Origin: Desulfosoma sp.
GTDB lineage: Bacteria; Desulfobacterota; Syntrophobacteria; Syntrophobacterales; DSM-9756
Assembly (NCBI GenBank): GCA_037481875.1
Contig: JBBFKY010000009.1
Location: 87,364-151,363, forward strand
Length of the DNA stretch: 64,000 bases
Reading direction: 5' to 3'
Shown: positions 16,789 to 25,009 of the stretch, one piece after another
Numbering within the stretch: the stretch's first letter is position 1
Layout: each line of letters opens with the position of its first letter
Program-made: the position numbers and the translations under genes
Notes under the pieces: model-generated
Database searches by the model: none
Told to the model about the DNA's origin: nothing
The model's input: only the letters and a program-made list of their open reading frames with translations

Positions 16789-18486
16789 TTACGGCTCGGA
16801 GAAAGTCTTCAAGGGTTCATCGCCAAGAATCTCTCGAATCTTCAAGGCGATGGCATCACGCGTGAAAGGCTTTTGAATGAACGGTGTGCGCGGGTCCAGC
16901 ACCCCGTAGGACACGATGGCGTTGTCCGTATAGCCCGACATGTAGAGCACCTTAAGGTCGGGTATGGTTCGCATGAGTCGATCGATCAGCTGTTTTCCGC
17001 TCATTTTGGGCATCACCACATCGGTGAGAATAAGATCAGGTTTCAGCCCGGATTCCTCGACCAGGAGCAAAGCTTCGCCGGCATTGGCCGCCAGGGTCAC
17101 CTTGTAGCCCAGCTCGTATAGAAGGCTTCCTATCATTTTGCGCAGCGTCTCGTCGTCTTCCACCACCAGAATATGTTGGCCTCGGCCTGCAGGGTGCATG
17201 ACCATGTGTCTCTCTACCTTAGCCTGTACCTTGGCTTCGCTCGCCGGAAGATAGATCTTAAAAGTAGTGCCCCGCTGCGGTTCGGAATAAACCCGGATAT
17301 GGCCGCCCGATTGCTTTACGATGCCGTATACCGTCGACAATCCCAGCCCGGTTCCTCGACCTCGCTCCTTGGTGGTGAAAAAAGGCTCAAAAATGCGATC
17401 CAAAATCTCCTTGGTCATGCCGCAGCCTGTATCAGTGACGGCAAGCCGCACATAAGCTCCGGGACTCACTCCGGAATGTGTGGACGCGTAGGCCTCATCC
17501 AAAACCACGTTGTTGGTTTCCATAAGAAGTGTCCCGCCTTGGGGCATGGCGTCGCGAGCGTTGACCGCCAAATTCATGATTACCTGCTCGATCTGCCCCG
17601 GGTCCACCAGGACGGGGGCAAGGTCCTCCGCCAACGCCATCTCCAGAGAAACATCTTCTCCGATAAGCCGGCGAAGCATTTTTTCAAGGTCACGCAGCAC
17701 ATCGTTCAGGTTCAAAATCACAGGTTGCAAGGTTTGCTTGCGGCTGAAGGCTAAAAGCTGACGAGTCAGTCCCGCCGCTCGGTTGGCGGCATTCAAAATT
17801 TCCTTCACATAACTGCGCAGAGGATCCTCTGGATAAAGCTTGTTGAGCACCATTTCGCCGTAGCCCAAAATGATGATCAGCAGGTTATTGAAATCATGGG
17901 CCACACCGCCCGCCAAACGTCCGACGGATTCCAGTCTTTGCGCCTGCTGCAGCTGTTCCTGAAGCTCAACCCTCTCATCCTCCGCGCTCTTGCGTTCGGT
18001 GATGTCCTGCATCACATGCACCGCCCCGAGAAGGCGGTGGTCTTCGCTCAGAATAGGGTCTACCGTGACATTGTACCAGCGGTCCTTGATCTGTATTTCC
18101 AGGCTTTCCCGCTTCAGACTGTGGCGCATGCGTCCCAGAGGGCAATCGGGAACGGGTTTCGGAGTTCCATGGGTGATTTCCCAGCATGGCTTTCCGATCA
18201 TGGCTTCATCGTCGTGGGCAAGGATCCGTTCCGCCGCCTTGTTGCAACGCATCACGCGATGGTCGGCATCCAGAATGAAAACGGCGTCGCTGAGGGCATC
18301 AAAGGTCGTCTTCCACTCTTGGACCAACCGCTCGTTTTCTTCCACAAGAGACCGGAAGCGCACCACCAGAGGCGCATCCAGTCCGATCACCAGATCCACT
18401 TCCCCGCGCCGCAAGGCTTCCAAAGCGGCTTCGGCCTTGGCAAGCCTTTCCCGCAGATCATCATCGAAAGCTCCGGTCTCGCTCAT
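16789..18486 (-). CDS. hybrid sensor histidine kinase (PAS-HisKA-HATPase-REC)
   Basis: A 565-aa soluble kinase with no membrane helix. A short coiled N-terminus precedes a PAS domain (residues ~60-170: FDALSDAVFILDADHRVMRC). The HisKA box is GRLAGGVAHDFNNLL (His ~205). The ATPase shows the N box (VIMNLAVNARDAMP), G1 box (VTDTGCGMT), F box (IFEPFFTTK) and G2 box (GTGLGLSTVYGIV). A C-terminal receiver (VVEDDE, phosphoacceptor D in LTDVVMPKMSG, K in IQKPF) completes it. Its ATG overlaps the kaiB stop by 4 bases (ATGA), so it is the third gene of a kaiC-kaiB-kinase operon and probably reads KaiB/KaiC state or ATP/redox status. Confidence 0.9.
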   Translation of the reverse strand: MSETGAFDDDLRERLAKAEAALEALRRGEVDLVIGLDAPLVVRFRSLVEENERLVQEWKTTFDALSDAVFILDADHRVMRCNKAAERILAHDDEAMIGKPCWEITHGTPKPVPDCPLGRMRHSLKRESLEIQIKDRWYNVTVDPILSEDHRLLGAVHVMQDITERKSAEDERVELQEQLQQAQRLESVGRLAGGVAHDFNNLLIIILGYGEMVLNKLYPEDPLRSYVKEILNAANRAAGLTRQLLAFSRKQTLQPVILNLNDVLRDLEKMLRRLIGEDVSLEMALAEDLAPVLVDPGQIEQVIMNLAVNARDAMPQGGTLLMETNNVVLDEAYASTHSGVSPGAYVRLAVTDTGCGMTKEILDRIFEPFFTTKERGRGTGLGLSTVYGIVKQSGGHIRVYSEPQRGTTFKIYLPASEAKVQAKVERHMVMHPAGRGQHILVVEDDETLRKMIGSLLYELGYKVTLAANAGEALLLVEESGLKPDLILTDVVMPKMSGKQLIDRLMRTIPDLKVLYMSGYTDNAIVSYGVLDPRTPFIQKPFTRDAIALKIREILGDEPLKTFSEP

Positions 18487-18818
18487 GACGGATCCCCATC
18501 TTTTGTAAGACCCAAGGCCGCTAAAACTTTTTCCTCATCGGTTAGGGACCCCAAAATGCTTCGCACAGGAGGCGGCCATTCCACGATCAAAGTGGGCACA
18601 ACCATCACCTGGTGCTCAATGGCCGCCTTGTAGTCCTGGAGTACATCCACGATCATAATCTTGCAGTTTTCAAGCAAATACTTTTCGCACAGCCGGTTCA
18701 GCATCGCTTTGGCCTTGGCCGAATTAGGTTCATCGCCGGCCACAAAAAGCCGCAGCCGATACTTTGGCTTTGATTCGTGGATCGGGACGTTTTGCCTTTC
18801 ATGCGCCTGTATCGTCAT
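18483..18818 (-). CDS. kaiB: KaiB-family thioredoxin-fold protein
   Basis: A 111-aa KaiB homologue. The start is the ATG at 18818, preceded by AGGAGG lying inside the end of kaiC; the upstream ATG at 18842 lacks a site. KaiB hallmarks are visible: RLRLFVAGDEPNSAKAKAML, IMIVDVLQDYKAAIEHQVMVVPTLI and the PPPVRSILGSLTDEEKVLAALGL tail (residues ~75-100). KaiB binds KaiC and switches its phosphorylation state in cyanobacteria; non-cyanobacterial kaiBC pairs are linked to stress or timing functions. It overlaps kaiC by 20 bases and the kinase by 4. Confidence 0.92.
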   Translation of the reverse strand: MTIQAHERQNVPIHESKPKYRLRLFVAGDEPNSAKAKAMLNRLCEKYLLENCKIMIVDVLQDYKAAIEHQVMVVPTLIVEWPPPVRSILGSLTDEEKVLAALGLTKDGDPS

Positions 18819-20493
18819 GACTTCCTCCTGATTCTTCTCCATCGCCGATCGGCGAAGGTCCCGGCATGGAAGACTTGGCCCGATCTACGGTCGCGGTTCG
18901 ATTAGCCAAAGCTTGTTGGACTTCTTTCTGCGCAAGCCGCAATCGTTTAAGTTCCAGTTCTTTCAATTGAATATCGAAGTCGAGGCGCTGGGCTTTCAGT
19001 CGATCCTTGAGTTCCTGGCGTTGGCGAAGCGTGCCTGTCAGCACATCGCCTTCGCCAACATACGGGTCGAGAATGTGAATGCCGTCGTCGCTGATGACAT
19101 ATTCGTGTTTGACGTTGGAATGTCTGGAGCCTCTGGACTTGAGCACGTGAAGGATCCGGTTGGTTTCGCCGGGACACGGCTGGTAGTGCAGAAAGAGTAC
19201 CGTATCCACCATGGAGGAGATTTCGTTCCCGGAAATTTCCACATAGCCCGTAGATCCCGAGAGCTGATTGATCAAAAAAACCGTGATCCCTCGCTCCTTA
19301 CAGGCATTGAGCAGCCTCATCAGATATTCGTAAGCGGCTTGTTTTCCGCCCATACGCTCACATGCGGAAATGGCATCCACCACTACGTGGGCCGGAGACA
19401 ATGCCTCAATGCGTTCCATGGCTCGGAAAAAGTGATCTTCCGCCCCCATGGCTTCTGGATAATGGACCAGGAAAGCGAGAAGTTCCGAGCGGGCATGGTC
19501 TCTGAGGTCCAAACCTGCACTTCGAACGTTTTCCAGCATTGCTTCCTGGGATTCCTCGAACCCGATATAAAGAACACGTTCTCCACGATCGCAGGCTTGA
19601 GCCACAAAGGTGCTCGCAAGAATGGTTTTTCCCGTCCCAGGCAGTCCGGCGAAAAGAATACAGGCTCCTCGTCGATAGCCTCCACCCAGCATGTCGTCCA
19701 AACGAGGAATGCCCGTGGTCATTCGTTCCCCCAAAGGTTTATGGCGAAGTCCCACGGTGGATATAGGGGCCAAGCGAAGGCCGCCCATGCCGATGGTATA
19801 AGGATACTCGTTACGGCCGAAATCGGAACCACGATACTTGATGACGCGAAGCCGCCGTGTGGTGATCTGAGCATCGACCCTTGCGTCCATGCGAATGAGG
19901 CAATCGGACAGGGAATCGAAAAACTCTTCATAAACCGATGGGCCACCACGGGTTTGGCGAATGGTCAAAATGGCCGAAAGGCCCCCAGCCTGAAGCCAGT
20001 CATGGAGGGCATGGAGTTCATTGCGCATGGTCTGAGGGGAATCAAAAAGGCGTAAAGCCACTTCAAGGGCGTCGATAACGACACGTCGAGCGTTCATTTC
20101 ACGCTGTTTTCCGGAGGTTATGGCCAAGAGTCCTCTCAGGCTGAAATCGCCGCTTATAAAAGTTTCCGGCCTGATGCGCCCATCCAGCAAAACAAGCCGG
20201 TTCCGTTCCACGAGGCTCTCCAGGTTCCAGCCCAAAACGGAGGCGTTTTCTCGAAGCTGAAGCGACGATTCTTCAAAACCGACAAAGATGCCCGGCTCTC
20301 CATGCAAGGCGCCGCGGTAGAGAAATTCCAGGCCCAAAAGGGTTTTTCCGGATCCCACACCACCACTCACCACGGTCGTTCGGCCTCGAGGAAGACCTCC
20401 TTCCAGAATGTGGTCCAATCCTTCGATGTAGGTAGGCGCCTTGTCCAAAACAGCGTTTCGGCCGGTCTTTTCAGTGTCCACAAAGATTGCCAT
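18799..20493 (-). CDS. kaiC: KaiC-family double RecA-like ATPase
   Basis: A 564-aa protein from the ATG at 20493. Two RecA-like domains are present: CI Walker A GGVGSGKT (~residue 50) and CII Walker A GLPGTGKT (~290), each followed by the catalytic-glutamate segment VGFEES or IGFEES. Where cyanobacterial KaiC is phosphorylated (SHISTITDT), this protein has NEISSMVDT, so two serines replace the Ser-Thr pair. A charged coiled C-terminus (QRQELKDRLKAQRL..KELELKRLRLAQKE) extends past the usual end. It heads the kaiC-kaiB-hybrid kinase operon. No KaiA gene is visible, as expected outside cyanobacteria. Autokinase activity is inferred from the motifs. Confidence 0.92.
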   Translation of the reverse strand: MAIFVDTEKTGRNAVLDKAPTYIEGLDHILEGGLPRGRTTVVSGGVGSGKTLLGLEFLYRGALHGEPGIFVGFEESSLQLRENASVLGWNLESLVERNRLVLLDGRIRPETFISGDFSLRGLLAITSGKQREMNARRVVIDALEVALRLFDSPQTMRNELHALHDWLQAGGLSAILTIRQTRGGPSVYEEFFDSLSDCLIRMDARVDAQITTRRLRVIKYRGSDFGRNEYPYTIGMGGLRLAPISTVGLRHKPLGERMTTGIPRLDDMLGGGYRRGACILFAGLPGTGKTILASTFVAQACDRGERVLYIGFEESQEAMLENVRSAGLDLRDHARSELLAFLVHYPEAMGAEDHFFRAMERIEALSPAHVVVDAISACERMGGKQAAYEYLMRLLNACKERGITVFLINQLSGSTGYVEISGNEISSMVDTVLFLHYQPCPGETNRILHVLKSRGSRHSNVKHEYVISDDGIHILDPYVGEGDVLTGTLRQRQELKDRLKAQRLDFDIQLKELELKRLRLAQKEVQQALANRTATVDRAKSSMPGPSPIGDGEESGGSHDDTGA

Positions 20494-20528
20494 TACCTTG
20501 ACTCCGTCTTTGATTCCCTTCAGTCTTT

Positions 20529-20765
20529 TCATGCGCCAAAACACGCGGGTCGGTCCGGCGCCCCGACGTGTCTTTCACTCCAGGCATCGGCTTTGGCTTC
20601 CAAGACGGTAAAGCCGCCCCAATCCTTTACGGCTTGCCTTCGGCGTTGGTTGCGAGAATGAAACAACCTGTGACTAACATTTTTTCGAATCGTGAGCCAG
20701 CCGAAACTCCTCACCGGTTTTCTAAGAAAAATTGCCCCCAAAAGACGTTGAACCTTGCTGTGCAT
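20529..20765 (-). CDS. small basic hypothetical protein upstream of kaiC
   Basis: An open frame of 78 codons with a strong ribosome-binding site (AAAGGAG, five bases before the ATG) ends 35 bases before kaiC. The N-terminal half is basic (LRKPVRSFGW, RNQRRRQAVKDW); no domain is recognised. Placement and the good initiation site suggest a real leader gene of the kai operon. The composition is not strongly protein-like, so it might be only a translated leader. Confidence 0.4.
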   Translation of the reverse strand: MHSKVQRLLGAIFLRKPVRSFGWLTIRKNVSHRLFHSRNQRRRQAVKDWGGFTVLEAKADAWSERHVGAPDRPACFGA

Positions 20766-21691
20766 GAATCTCCTTTCTCGCTTACACTTTTCTTACGAAG
20801 CTAATTTTATTCTTGAACCCAGACGCGGTGTGTATAGAAAAAAATAAGGTGCATGAAATTCGGCCTTATGTCCTGAGGTGAACGAAAGCCCCGCCATGAT
20901 GGAAATCATGACCGATGGATCTTCCCAGGTTTTATGGATAGAACCTGATAGAGAATAGGTGAGAAGACTCAAACGGGGCTACAGGATCGGTGCGACGTTT
21001 CTCATCTTTCTCGTGATTGGGTATCCCTTACTTATTCATTATGTTAGAGCCTTCGCTCGAAATGCTGTCTCTGTTTTTGCGCCACATCCCTTATGGTGTC
21101 TTGTGACACTATCCATGTGGTTAGAGTACAACACATTAGACAATCGTCTAGTGACGGATGGAAAAAAATCTACCCGGCGGACTATAAGGGTAAATTCTGG
21201 ACCGGGGGCCCAACGCATCTCGTCTATACGGAGAAAATGCCGGCGCATGTGGACATTAGAATTATGCTCAGAGACAAATTTTTGAGCCCTATTTACAAAG
21301 AATGTGAAGTAGACGATATTGTATGACGAAGTAACAAAATCTCTCAATTCAAATACTAATGTATTTATATGCCCAAACATAATAAATGGCTTATTTTCAT
21401 TTACTTTTTCTGCACGCCTTTCTTGGTTTTCTTTTCCGTACATGCATTCCTTAATCAGAGACCTCCCTTCTGACGGCAGGTTTTGTGGCACGGAAACAGG
21501 AGCCGGCAGAAAATCGCCCGTAAAGAAATGATGTGCCTCTGTCGCGGACGCCGGCCCTGCGTGAATTGCCAAGAACGGGCGTCAAAAAGATGCGGTATGG
21601 AAGGATTTTATTGACATCTTAACATTTGATATACAAAATATTAGCGCACTAACTGAATGTGCCGCATCAACCCGAGCCCAGGAGAGAGCCC
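20766..21691. other. AT-rich gene-poor stretch between kai operon and Fe-S protein gene
   Basis: About 925 bases with no convincing gene. Several short overlapping frames occur on both strands (20959-21285 plus, 21093-21326 plus, 21039-21572 minus) but none has a family signature together with a good initiation site. The 20959 frame begins with a hydrophobic helix (GATFLIFLVIGYPLLIHYV) after a GTG and could be the remnant of a membrane gene. The base composition is visibly richer in A and T than the flanks, which suggests foreign or decayed DNA. A kai promoter should lie at its left edge. Confidence 0.5.
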
Positions 21692-22438
21692 ATGAAAGAC
21701 GATGTCCAGAAACTTCGGGTTTATCTAGATCATATGCAGATTCCCTTTTACGGCACCGGAGAAGTTCGATGGTTGGAAAGCGAACCGCCAGGGTATCGGC
21801 CTTCGGATCTTCTCTCGGGTGCTCGAAGCGTTTTCTGCTTGGGGGTTCCGGTGCCAAAGGGGGTTTTTCGATCTGGAGGGCGCTCAGAGACCACCTACTG
21901 GCGCACGGCAAGTGTGATCTACCGTTTCTTGGATGCTGTTCTTGTGCGTTGTGCAGCGATCTTGGAGGAGGCTGGGGAAACGGCCGTTCCGGTTTTCGGC
22001 TGTTTTCCTTATGAGGTGAAAGGGAAAGGGGATTTCTGGGGATATCTCAACTTGGTCAAGGCTGCCGAAGCGGCGGGACTTGGAAAGATAGGCAAGAACG
22101 GAGTGTTGTTCCATCCCAAGGTCGGATGCCGCCTGTTGCTCGGCGGTATGGTGACTTCGGCGGCTCTTCCCTCGTGGCGTCTGCCGGGAGAAGCGAGAGG
22201 GTGTCCGGATAATTGTTTCGCATGCCGAGAAGCTTGCCCTGTCCAGGCCATAGACGCGCAGGGATCCGTGGATCGGCTGCGCTGTGTGCGGCATTCCATG
22301 AGGAGTCCCTTATTTATCCACCTTATGAAGAGCGGGGAAGTGGCGGATTCCGAAGCCGCTTTGATCAATCACATCAGTGCGGTGGACGATCATTCCATGT
22401 ACACATGCATCGCCTGTGTGGCTGCCTGCCCTTATTGA
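21692..22438 (+). CDS. 4Fe-4S protein related to epoxyqueuosine reductase (QueG-like)
   Basis: A 248-aa protein; ATG 21692 follows AGGAG. The N-terminal two thirds resemble the QueG-like fold (ARSVFCLGVPVPKGVF; GKIGKNGVLFHPKVGCRLLLGG, close to the QueG GWIGKNTxLI..GS.xFLG segment). It ends with two Fe-S motifs, C-x3-C-x2-C-x3-CP (CPDNCFACREACP) and C-x2-C-x3-CP (CIACVAACPY), the second at the very C-terminus. True QueG uses cobalamin to make queuosine; in anaerobes many relatives of this type have unknown electron-transfer roles. The next gene, a MarR regulator, begins 32 bases after the stop, so the two are probably cotranscribed. Confidence 0.7.
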   Translation: MKDDVQKLRVYLDHMQIPFYGTGEVRWLESEPPGYRPSDLLSGARSVFCLGVPVPKGVFRSGGRSETTYWRTASVIYRFLDAVLVRCAAILEEAGETAVPVFGCFPYEVKGKGDFWGYLNLVKAAEAAGLGKIGKNGVLFHPKVGCRLLLGGMVTSAALPSWRLPGEARGCPDNCFACREACPVQAIDAQGSVDRLRCVRHSMRSPLFIHLMKSGEVADSEAALINHISAVDDHSMYTCIACVAACPY

Positions 22439-22470
22439 CCTTTCTTTTTCATAACGAAAAGGAGGTCCTT

Positions 22471-22896
22471 TTGGCTGACGACAGACTGATTTTTCTCTTA
22501 TCCCGAGCGCACCACAAACTTCAGAATCACATTAAGGAACGGCTGGCCGCAGCAGGCGTTCGCCTCACCGTGGCTCAGGCCGGGATTCTTTTTCTCCTGA
22601 AGCACTTCGACGGGCGCACCATGACGGAGCTCAGCGGGGCGCTTTCCACGGACAACTCAGCGGTCACAGGCCTTGTGGATCGGCTTGAAAAACTGGGGTT
22701 CATTGTTCGACGCCCATGCCCCAAGGACCGTCGGGTTTATCGAATCCACATAACGCCGGAAGGAATCCAGGAGGTCAACAAGGCCAAGGATGTCATTCGG
22801 GCCGTCAATAAAGAAATCAAGGAAGGATTCAGCCCGGAAGAAATCGATGTTTTTCGAGCCGTTCTCAATGAAATTTTTACCAAGTTTTCGAAATGA
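22471..22896 (+). CDS. MarR-family transcriptional regulator (TTG start)
   Basis: A 141-aa MarR-type winged-helix protein. The start is a TTG at 22471 with an ideal AAAAGGAGG five bases upstream; the open frame upstream overlaps the previous gene and is not coding. The winged helix is at residues ~30-95: LTVAQAGILFLLKHFDGRTMTELSGALSTDNSAVTGLVDRLEKLGFIVRRPCPKDRRVYRIHIT, with the typical DRR-wing. The flanking helices dimerise. It sits between two Fe-S protein genes and may control one or both. Confidence 0.88.
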   Translation: MADDRLIFLLSRAHHKLQNHIKERLAAAGVRLTVAQAGILFLLKHFDGRTMTELSGALSTDNSAVTGLVDRLEKLGFIVRRPCPKDRRVYRIHITPEGIQEVNKAKDVIRAVNKEIKEGFSPEEIDVFRAVLNEIFTKFSK

Positions 22897-23050
22897 ACAA
22901 AATCTTCCATGGGATGATGGATCGGGTTGTGAGGTTTTATGACGGGAGCGGTAAGTGAGGGCCGCAGGCAACAGAGGCGCCTTTCCGTGTTTTGATGCGG
23001 ACGATGATCGAAGTGGCATGGGTTTAAGTGAAAAGAAGGGAGAAGTTAAA

Positions 23051-24157
23051 ATGGCGACCAGGGTTTACGAAAACTTGCTGGAAGTGATGCAAGGCCGTGG
23101 AGGCCCTTACGCAGGGTTGAATATTCCTGAGTTTTTTGCGCTGGTGCAGGAACTGTTTGATCCTGAGGAAGCCGAGATCAACAACGTTTTGAGCCGAAAA
23201 CCGGCCTCCGTGGCGGAGATTGCCGAGCGGGCCGCAAAGAGTCCCGAAAGGGTCGTCCATATTCTGGAAAGGATGGCTCGAAAAGGCCTCTGTGGGATCG
23301 TCAAAACATCCGACGGCGTGCTTTATCGAGGAGTCCCGTTCATGCCCGGAATTTTTGAGTTCACCTTTGTCGGAGGTGGGGAAACCGAACGAGAGAAGAG
23401 AATCGCACAATTGATACACGCTTACAAAAAAGCGTATGTGGCAGCCAAAGGCATGGAAAGGATCACATATCCCGTAACGCGGGTCATCCCCGTGTTGCGA
23501 ACCATCAAGGCCGGCAATATCGTTCACACGTACCATCAAGTAATCTCGTATATCGAAAAGTACGACGTCATCGGCGTTGGGGCCTGTTACTGCCGCCATG
23601 CGGCGGGGCTTCGTGGAGAGGATCTTCATGGAATGCCCGTGGATGTGTGCATGTGGTTTGGAGAGATGGCGGAAAACATCACCGAACGATTGGAAGGAAG
23701 GCGAATCAGCAAGGAGGAAGCAAAAGAAATTGTGAATCGATGTGAAGAAGCGGGACTGATTCATATGAGCCGCAACACCAGTGAGGACATCGACTTCATG
23801 TGCCACTGTGACCGCTGGCATTGTGAAGTCGTCCGTCAGGTTCTCAAACAGCCGAAGCCCGGACTTGTTTTCAATTCTGGATTTGAGCCCTCTTTTAATG
23901 CTGAAGCGTGCCTTGCCTGCGGTACATGTTTGGAACGATGCCCGGCGGAAGCCCTGACGATGGCCGAGCAAAGCGTGCCCGCGGTGGACAAGGATCGATG
24001 TTTTGGGTGCGGTGCTTGTGCTACCGGATGTCCGGAAGGGGCCATCGGTTTGGTCAACAAGCCGGCTTTTCCTGCGCCGCCGAAAACCACCAAAGACCTG
24101 GCCAAAGCCTTGAAAAAAGCGCTGGAAAGGGATGAAGCAGCTTCTCAAGGCTCATAA
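23051..24157 (+). CDS. winged-helix/4Fe-4S ferredoxin-type protein
   Basis: A 368-aa protein; the ATG at 23051 follows GGGAGAAG. An N-terminal helix-turn-helix-like part (residues ~45-95: SVAEIAERAAKSPERVVHILERMARKGL) precedes a middle region with cysteine motifs CYCRH...CMWFG and CHCDRWHC. The C-terminus has two classical ferredoxin motifs, C-x2-C-x2-C-x3-CP (CLACGTCLERCP) and CFGCGACATGCP. Proteins of this layout are frequent in sulfate reducers and are annotated only as 4Fe-4S proteins; a cytoplasmic electron-carrier or redox-sensing role is likely. A lysine-rich tail ends it just before the tRNA-Trp terminator. Confidence 0.75.
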   Translation: MATRVYENLLEVMQGRGGPYAGLNIPEFFALVQELFDPEEAEINNVLSRKPASVAEIAERAAKSPERVVHILERMARKGLCGIVKTSDGVLYRGVPFMPGIFEFTFVGGGETEREKRIAQLIHAYKKAYVAAKGMERITYPVTRVIPVLRTIKAGNIVHTYHQVISYIEKYDVIGVGACYCRHAAGLRGEDLHGMPVDVCMWFGEMAENITERLEGRRISKEEAKEIVNRCEEAGLIHMSRNTSEDIDFMCHCDRWHCEVVRQVLKQPKPGLVFNSGFEPSFNAEACLACGTCLERCPAEALTMAEQSVPAVDKDRCFGCGACATGCPEGAIGLVNKPAFPAPPKTTKDLAKALKKALERDEAASQGS

Positions 24158-24174
24158 TATGGCCATAAAAAAAA

Positions 24175-24200
24175 GGGATGAGGCCATCGGGCCTCATCCC
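24175..24200. terminator. strong hairpin terminator after tRNA-Trp and the Fe-S gene
   Basis: An 11-bp perfect stem (GGGATGAGGCC, loop ATCG, GGCCTCATCCC) is flanked on the left by eight A residues. Read on the minus strand this gives stem plus T8, an excellent rho-independent terminator for tRNA-Trp. Read on the plus strand a T-containing tail follows and may terminate the Fe-S protein gene. Confidence 0.9.
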
Positions 24201-24212
24201 CTTGATTTTCCG

Positions 24213-24289
24213 TGGCAGGCCAGGAGGGATTCGAACCCCCAACCCCCGGATTTGGAGTCCGGTGCTCTAGCCGTTCGAGCTACTGGCCT
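24213..24289 (-). tRNA. tRNA-Trp (anticodon CCA)
   Basis: A 77-nt cloverleaf on the minus strand. Acceptor AGGCCAG pairs with CTGGCCT, discriminator G and an encoded 3' CCA. Anticodon stem CCGGA/TCCGG holds loop CTCCAAA, giving anticodon CCA. The T arm contains GGTTCGAATCC. Confidence 0.97.
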
Positions 24290-24479
24290 GCACGCCCGGA
24301 CCTTATAGCGAGTCCCTTGAGGCTTGTAAAGGAAAATGTGGCCATTGGGGCCTGCAGAGCGCGGGCCGGCTGAAGCGTGAAGAAAAAAACAGGGAGCCCC
24401 GTTGCCTTCGGCACGCTTTGTGCTTAAAATAACTTAAAATTGCAAAGGAAATCCCTTAGAGGGATGGAAGGAGGGTGTG

Positions 24480-24743
24480 ATGAAGATTAAGTACTGTAAA
24501 AAATACGAAAAGTACGTGAGCCAGCAGCATTGTGAATTTTTCAATGAAGGGGCTTCCTGTGAATTTTACAGCCCTGTGACATGGAGCAGTATCAAGGAAC
24601 TGCTTCAGGACGTGAATCGTCCCAAGTGGGAAGTGAGCGAAGTCATCAAACCCTTTAAGTGCCATCTTTTGGATCGGCAATATCTGAACCAGATGAGCCG
24701 AAGGCGGCGGGAACAGCGAAAGAGGCCGACGGTCCGCGCCTAG
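24480..24743 (+). CDS. small cysteine-containing hypothetical protein
   Basis: An 87-aa protein; ATG 24480 has AAGGAGGG just upstream. It carries scattered cysteines (KYCKKY, HCEFF, SCEFY, FKCHL) and a strongly basic C-terminus (MSRRRREQRKRP). No family is recognised. The cysteines could hold a metal, and the basic tail could contact nucleic acid. The start signal and composition make it a likely real gene. It stands alone, between tRNA-Trp and the carboxylase genes. Confidence 0.6.
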   Translation: MKIKYCKKYEKYVSQQHCEFFNEGASCEFYSPVTWSSIKELLQDVNRPKWEVSEVIKPFKCHLLDRQYLNQMSRRRREQRKRPTVRA

Positions 24744-25009
24744 CCCGGTTCTTTTCATTTTGCTGAAACACAAGGCTTTCTTCCATCGAAACTCCCCCCT
24801 TGATCCCCGTGTTGGGCTCATGATACGAGCATCAGGTGACGCGGCGGAATTTTAGAGGCGCCGCGGTCCGAGCCGAGGATTCTTGGAATGGGCCGTGAAG
24901 CGTCATCATGTCGGCGTGGCATGTCAAAGGAGACCGCATCGGCAAAGGGTGAAGTTTTGCCGCCGGTGCCATCCGTCAGGTCCGTGGAACGTCAGAAGGA
25001 TGACCCCCT

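Noticed and set aside
21039-21572. Minus-strand 177-codon frame as a gene
   Set aside because: No ribosome-binding site, no recognisable domain, and overlapping frames on the other strand are equally long; the composition looks random and AT-rich.
24213-24289. tRNA-Trp as an integration site
   Set aside because: No integrase beside it and no duplicate of the tRNA 3' end was noticed nearby; the XerD-like gene at 28.2 kb looks like a housekeeping recombinase.
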